A stretch of 64,000 bases of DNA, from assembly GCF_008369165.1 (NCBI RefSeq), contig NZ_VOBA01000001.1:1853630-1917629 (forward strand). Reading direction: 5' to 3'. Under the pieces are notes generated by a model. The model did not search any database, was not told where the DNA came from, and saw only the letters and a list, made by a program, of their open reading frames with translations. The translations under genes were made by a program, and so were the position numbers. Of the stretch, positions 60,127-64,000 are shown one piece after another. The DNA comes from Dietzia sp. ANT_WB102 (GTDB lineage Bacteria; Actinomycetota; Actinomycetes; Mycobacteriales; Mycobacteriaceae). Each line of letters begins with the position of its first letter. Positions within the stretch are counted from its first letter, which is position 1.

Positions 60127-61269
60127 ATGGGTGCAGTGATCGTGGAGGCCGTGCGTAGTGCGGTCGGTAAGCGGAAGGGCGGCCTGGCCGGGGTTCACCC
60201 GGCAGACCTGTCGGGGGCGGTTCTCAAGGCGCTGGTCGAGCGCGCGGGCATCGACCCAGTGGTCGTCGAGGACGTCATCTGGGGGTGCGTCACGCAGGCC
60301 GGAGAGCAGGCCGGCGATATCGCCCGGACCGCCGCGCTCTCGGCGGGTTGGCCGGAGACGGTCAATGGCGTGACAATCGACCGGCAGTGCGGGTCCTCGC
60401 AGCAGGCGCTGAGCTTCGCGGCCGCCGTGGTGGAGTCCGGGTATCACGATGTGGTGGTGGCCGGCGGCGTCGAGTCCATGACGCGCGTGCCGATGGGGTC
60501 GCACGTCTCTCGCGAGTCGTTCCCCTATGGGCAGGCGTTCCTCGACCGCTACGACGGCGTCGCACCCAACCAGGGCGTGGGCGCCGAGATGATCGCCGAG
60601 CGGTGGGGCTTCACCCGCACGCAGCTGGACGAGTTCGCCGTGGCGTCACACGAGAAGGCCGCCGCCGCGCAGGACGCCGGGTTCTTCGCCGGGCACATCG
60701 TGCCCGTAGGCACCCCGGACGGCGTGTTCGACACTGACCAGGGCATTCGCCGTGGCAGCTCCGTCGAGGCACTGGCCGGGCTGAAGACCCCGTTCAAGGA
60801 GGACGGCGTCGTCCACGCTGGCAACGCTTCGCAGATCTCCGACGGTGCCGCGGCGATCCTGGTGATGAGCGAGGAGGCGGCCGCCAAGTACGGATGCACC
60901 CCGATCGCGCGGGTCCACACCGCCACGCTCGCTGGTGACGACCCGGTCATCATGCTCACGGCGCCGATCCCGGCCACCGCCAAGGCATTGGCGAAGTCCG
61001 GACTGTCGATCGACGACATCGGGATCTTCGAGGTCAACGAGGCCTTCGCCTCCGTGCCGCTGGCGTGGCTCGCCGAGACCGGCGCCGACCCGGCCAAGGT
61101 CAACCCGAACGGCGGCGCGATCGCCCTCGGCCACCCTCTGGGCGGCTCTGGCGCCCGAATCATGGCGGACATGGTCCACCACATGAAGAACAACGGCATC
61201 AAGTACGGCCTGCAGACGATGTGTGAGGGCGGCGGCCAGGCCAACGCCACCATCATCGAGTTGCTCTGA
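60127..61269 (+). CDS. Thiolase (acetyl-CoA C-acyltransferase)
   Basis: 380 residues, ATG after GGGAAGG. Nucleophilic Cys in TIDRQCGSSQQALSFAA (about residue 91), GGVESMTRVPMGS, His in GGAIALGHPLGGSGAR and second Cys in TMCEGGGQANATIIELL. All catalytic residues are present. It would perform the final cleavage to acetyl-CoA and a shorter acyl-CoA in this block. Confidence 0.93.
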   Translation: MGAVIVEAVRSAVGKRKGGLAGVHPADLSGAVLKALVERAGIDPVVVEDVIWGCVTQAGEQAGDIARTAALSAGWPETVNGVTIDRQCGSSQQALSFAAAVVESGYHDVVVAGGVESMTRVPMGSHVSRESFPYGQAFLDRYDGVAPNQGVGAEMIAERWGFTRTQLDEFAVASHEKAAAAQDAGFFAGHIVPVGTPDGVFDTDQGIRRGSSVEALAGLKTPFKEDGVVHAGNASQISDGAAAILVMSEEAAAKYGCTPIARVHTATLAGDDPVIMLTAPIPATAKALAKSGLSIDDIGIFEVNEAFASVPLAWLAETGADPAKVNPNGGAIALGHPLGGSGARIMADMVHHMKNNGIKYGLQTMCEGGGQANATIIELL

Positions 61270-61281
61270 CACAATCCGGCT

Positions 61282-61330
61282 CCACCGCCGCGACCCCCGG
61301 ACCTCATCACTGAGGCCGGGGGCGCGGTGG
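61282..61330. terminator. Imperfect hairpin between convergent genes
   Basis: CCACCGCCGCG-ACCCCCGG-ACCTC (61282-61305) pairs imperfectly with GAGG-CCGGGGG-CGCGGTGG (61312-61330). No T-run. It lies between the thiolase and the convergent alcohol dehydrogenase stops. Confidence 0.5.
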
Positions 61331-61337
61331 TCGACCG

Positions 61338-62441
61338 TCAGGACCCGGTGAGCACGACCGCGCGACCGAGTACCTCGCCGCGATCGAGGGCCTCGTAGGT
61401 CTCCGGTGCCTCGGACAGCGATACCCGGCGGGAGATCATGCTGCCGAGGTCGAGCCTGCCGGCGGCCAGCAGTCGGACCAACGCGGGTACATCCTGGCGG
61501 GCGCGGGCACCGTAGGAGCCCTTGATCTGGATCTTTCGGCGCACGATGCGGGCCAGGTCGACGTCGAGAGAGGTGCCTGCGGGTGGGATACCGACGACCA
61601 CGACCCGGCCGCCCTCGCGCGCGATGTCGGTGGCCTGCCGGGTGGTGGCCGCCGACCCGAGAGCCTCGAATGCGACATCGACCCCGCGGCCGCCGGTGAG
61701 CTCCATGATCGCCTCGGTCGGGTTGACCTCTCGCGCGTTGATCGTGTGGGAGGCGCCCATGCGGCGGGCGAGGGCGAGCTTGTCGTCGTCGACGTCAACC
61801 GCGATGACCGACTCGGCGCCACTGACCGCCGACAGCTGGACGATGTTCTGACCGACCCCACCTACCGCCACCACCGCGACGGATTCCCCGGTCCGGACGT
61901 CGCCCACGTTCCGGACGGCCCCGTAGGCGGTGAACATCGAACACCCGAGAATTGCCGAGGCGGTCAGGTCGAGCTGGTCGGGGAGGGCGAATACCGCCGT
62001 GGCGGGGGTGACGCTGTACTCGGCCAGTCCGCCCATCGAGTACATGGACAAGGGTTCGCCCGATGCCCGGCGCAGCCGGGTCTCACCGTCGTACAGGGTT
62101 CCCCTCAGGCGGTTGTACTCGAAGAACGTGGAGCAGAGGTCCTCCATGCCGCGAGCGCAGTTCTCGCAGGATCCGCACGGCATGATGAAGGAGCCGACCA
62201 CCCGGTCGCCGGGGCGGACGTTGGTCACTCCGGGGCCGACCTCGGCGACCACTCCGGAAATCTCGTGGCCCAGGACCCCGGGCAGCGGGAAACCGACCTC
62301 ACCCTTCATGACGTGCAGGTCGGTGTGACAGACCCCGCAGGCGTGGTTGTGGACCAAGACCTCACCCGCGCGCGGCTCGGGGATCGGGATGTCTTCGATC
62401 ACCAGCGGGGATCCGGTCGCAACACACACCGCAGCTCTCAT
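61338..62441 (-). CDS. Zinc-dependent alcohol dehydrogenase
   Basis: 367 residues. Catalytic zinc ligands in HACGVCHTDLHVMKG and GVLGHEISG; structural zinc CGSCENCARGMEDLC; cofactor motif AVGGVGQNIVQLSAVSGAES. Belongs to the long-chain/aryl alcohol dehydrogenase group with NAD (Asp after the second strand, AVDVDDD). Convergent with the operon; a role in the same block is only suggested by position. Confidence 0.9.
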   Translation of the reverse strand: MRAAVCVATGSPLVIEDIPIPEPRAGEVLVHNHACGVCHTDLHVMKGEVGFPLPGVLGHEISGVVAEVGPGVTNVRPGDRVVGSFIMPCGSCENCARGMEDLCSTFFEYNRLRGTLYDGETRLRRASGEPLSMYSMGGLAEYSVTPATAVFALPDQLDLTASAILGCSMFTAYGAVRNVGDVRTGESVAVVAVGGVGQNIVQLSAVSGAESVIAVDVDDDKLALARRMGASHTINAREVNPTEAIMELTGGRGVDVAFEALGSAATTRQATDIAREGGRVVVVGIPPAGTSLDVDLARIVRRKIQIKGSYGARARQDVPALVRLLAAGRLDLGSMISRRVSLSEAPETYEALDRGEVLGRAVVLTGS

Positions 62442-62611
62442 GCGGCCGACTGTACGCAGTGATCAGCAGCCCAGGAGGCAGTCCGCTCGAAACGTCGCCT
62501 CTACGGATCCTCGTCATTCGGTCGGGCGTCGAAGCGCGGTGGTGGCGGCCCGGAAGGCGGATAATGGCTGCGGGAATCCGGCGGACGAAGTCAAGCGGCG
62601 GGAGTAGGGCG
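62442..62611. other. Divergent intergenic region
   Basis: 170 bases between the divergent alcohol dehydrogenase and acyl-CoA dehydrogenase genes. It must hold both promoters. I see neither the 13-bp nor the 24-bp operator here. Confidence 0.4.
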
Positions 62612-63799
62612 ATGATCGAGACGGCGACAGCCTCCGAGGTGTCCGGGGAAGACTTCGCGGACATACTCGCGAACACCCAGCGCTTCATCCGAACGGTGGT
62701 TATGCCCCGCGAGCAGGAGATCGCGGATTGCGACGCGGTGCCGGAGGATATCCGAGCGGCGCTCGCGGACATGGGAATGTTCGGGTATGCGATCCCGCAA
62801 CGCTGGGGAGGACTGGGGCTGGACCTGATCCAGGACGTCGAACTGGCTATGGAATTCGGCTACACCACGCTGGCCATGCGGTCGCTGTTCGGGACCAACA
62901 ACGGCATCGCGGGGCAGGTGCTGGTGGCCTTCGGCACGGATGAACAGAAATCGCGGTGGCTGGGGCGGATCGCGTCTGGCGAGGTCGTCGCGTCGTTCGC
63001 GCTCACCGAGGACGGCGCCGGATCGAACCCTGCGGGCCTGACCACCCGGGCGGTTCGGGACGGCGGCGACTGGGTGATCGACGGCACCAAGCGCTTCATC
63101 ACCAACGCGCCGCTGGCCGGCCTGTTCGTCGTCTTCGCACGGACCCGGCCGGCCGATGCTGACGGCACCGGTATCGCCGTCTTCCTCGTTCCCGCCGACG
63201 CCGAAGGGGTGACCGTGGGACCACGGGACAAGAAGATGGGGCAGGAAGGCGCCTGGACGGCGGAAGTGAATTTCCGGGACGTCCGCCTACCGGCCTCCGC
63301 CCTGGTGGGAGGGGACGAGGACGCCGGATACCGCGCCGCCATGACGTCGCTGGCGCGGGGGCGCGTGCACATCGCCGCGGTCTCGGTCGGCGCCGCCCGG
63401 CGGGCACTGGACGAGTCGGTTGCGCATGCGGCCACGGCGACTCAGGGCGGAACCGCGATCGGCGAGTTCCAGTTGGTGCAGGCCATGCTGGCCGACATTC
63501 AAGTCGGGGTGATGGCGGGACGGGCCATGGTCCGTGAGGCGGCCGCCAAGTACCACTCGGGGGAGGACCGACGAATCGGGCCGTCCGCTGCCAAACTCTT
63601 CTGCACCGAGATGGCCGGCAGAGCCGCGGATCTCGCGGTGCAGATCCACGGCGGGAGCGGCTACATCCGGGGCGTCGCCGTCGAGCGCATCTACCGTGAC
63701 GTCCGGCTGCTACGACTGTACGAGGGGACGAGCGAGATCCAGAAGCTCATCATCGGTGGTGGGCTCGTGCGAATGGCCAAGGAAGGGGACGGTCGATGA
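62612..63799 (+). CDS. Acyl-CoA dehydrogenase
   Basis: 395 residues from the ATG at 62612, after GGGAG; the longer open frame upstream is not used. FAD motifs FALTEDGAGSNPAGLTTRAV and VIDGTKRFITNAPLAGLFVV; catalytic Glu in LLRLYEGTSEIQKLIIGGGL near the end; AVQIHGGSGYIRGVAVERIY. Complete catalytic set, typical short/medium-chain enzyme. Coupled to the next SDR by an ATGA overlap. Confidence 0.92.
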   Translation: MIETATASEVSGEDFADILANTQRFIRTVVMPREQEIADCDAVPEDIRAALADMGMFGYAIPQRWGGLGLDLIQDVELAMEFGYTTLAMRSLFGTNNGIAGQVLVAFGTDEQKSRWLGRIASGEVVASFALTEDGAGSNPAGLTTRAVRDGGDWVIDGTKRFITNAPLAGLFVVFARTRPADADGTGIAVFLVPADAEGVTVGPRDKKMGQEGAWTAEVNFRDVRLPASALVGGDEDAGYRAAMTSLARGRVHIAAVSVGAARRALDESVAHAATATQGGTAIGEFQLVQAMLADIQVGVMAGRAMVREAAAKYHSGEDRRIGPSAAKLFCTEMAGRAADLAVQIHGGSGYIRGVAVERIYRDVRLLRLYEGTSEIQKLIIGGGLVRMAKEGDGR

Positions 63800-64000
63800 C
63801 TCTACTCAAGGGCAAGACTGCGGTGGTGACCGGTGCCGCGCGGGGTATCGGGCTCGAGATCGCGCGCACGTTCATCGACCATGGCGCGCGGGTCGTGATC
63901 GGGGACATCGATGACGATGCCGGGGCGTCGGCCATCGCCGAGCTGGGCGGTGAGGACAACGCCCGCTACGTGCACTGCGACGTCCGCGACGGCACGGCGG
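63796..64000 (+). CDS. Short-chain dehydrogenase/reductase (3' end cut by window)
   Basis: 68 residues visible before the window end. ATG overlaps the dehydrogenase stop. KTAVVTGAARGIGLEIARTF (glycine-rich NAD(P) loop) and IGDIDDDAGASAIAELGG, whose Asp after the second strand favours NAD, followed by YVHCDVRDG. Probably a 3-hydroxyacyl-CoA dehydrogenase partner, inferred from position. Confidence 0.85.
   Translation, partial: MTLLKGKTAVVTGAARGIGLEIARTFIDHGARVVIGDIDDDAGASAIAELGGEDNARYVHCDVRDGTA

Noticed and set aside
1-64000. CRISPR arrays, insertion sequences, integrases, rRNA or tRNA genes
   Set aside because: No regularly spaced repeats, transposase or integrase motifs, or RNA gene signatures were found on either strand by eye.

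Overview
The window is 64 kb of high-GC actinobacterial DNA. Mycothiol S-conjugate amidase (mca), a short-chain Z-prenyl diphosphate synthase, type I pantothenate kinase and the gene order point to Mycobacteriales, probably a Dietzia-like genus; the genus is inferred. From memory, the backbone follows the Mycobacterium tuberculosis Rv1072-Rv1093 order: YccA-like membrane protein, FadA3-type thiolase, greA, DUF4307 protein, mca, small membrane protein, Z-prenyl synthase, coaA, glyA. Accessory blocks are inserted into it.

Layout. 1-8.4 kb: cut excalibur protein, YccA-like protein, thiolase, an McrB/McrC-like pair whose McrC seems to lack nuclease residues, greA and a DUF4307 protein. 8.5-17.3 kb: mca and its coupled partner, then a translationally coupled exopolysaccharide cluster (BcsB-like protein, membrane protein, processive GT2 synthase, GT-C-like protein, GH5-like lipoprotein). 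17.3-23.3 kb: flavin reductase/monooxygenase pair, DAHP synthase behind an aromatic-residue leader peptide and alternating hairpins, Z-prenyl synthase, MOSC protein, tocopherol-cyclase-like protein.

23.3-52.9 kb is a catabolic region interrupted by coaA-glyA. It holds two cytochrome P450s with ferredoxin and reductase, aldehyde dehydrogenase, NTF2/SnoaL-like and EthD-like small proteins, three acyl-CoA dehydrogenases, a DUF35 plus SCP2-thiolase pair, an APH-type kinase beside an ACAD10/11-type dehydrogenase, several SDRs, a zinc alcohol dehydrogenase, an acyl-CoA ligase, an MBL-fold protein and a MaoC hydratase. Ten intergenic sites carry variants of one 13-bp palindrome (consensus TGAACTSAGTTCA), several placed just downstream of readable -35/-10 elements. 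This looks like one repressor regulon on both sides of coaA-glyA. The TetR gene at 48.7 kb has one of these sites at its own promoter and is the best candidate repressor. The pathway appears to oxidise a hydrophobic, perhaps terpenoid or steroid-like, compound to an acid, activate it with CoA and shorten it. Four of six NTF2-like loci here are broken, and a MOSC fragment and a headless, frameshifted ABC-ATPase tail also remain.

53.0-64.0 kb is a second catabolic block under another TetR protein with a 24-bp palindrome: acyl-CoA ligase, MHS-type transporter, APH-type kinase, SDR, ACAD10/11-type dehydrogenase, thiolase, then a convergent alcohol dehydrogenase, another acyl-CoA dehydrogenase and an SDR cut by the window end. 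The content resembles the Pseudomonas lva pathway for levulinate/4-hydroxy acids. No rRNA, tRNA, CRISPR array or intact insertion sequence was seen.
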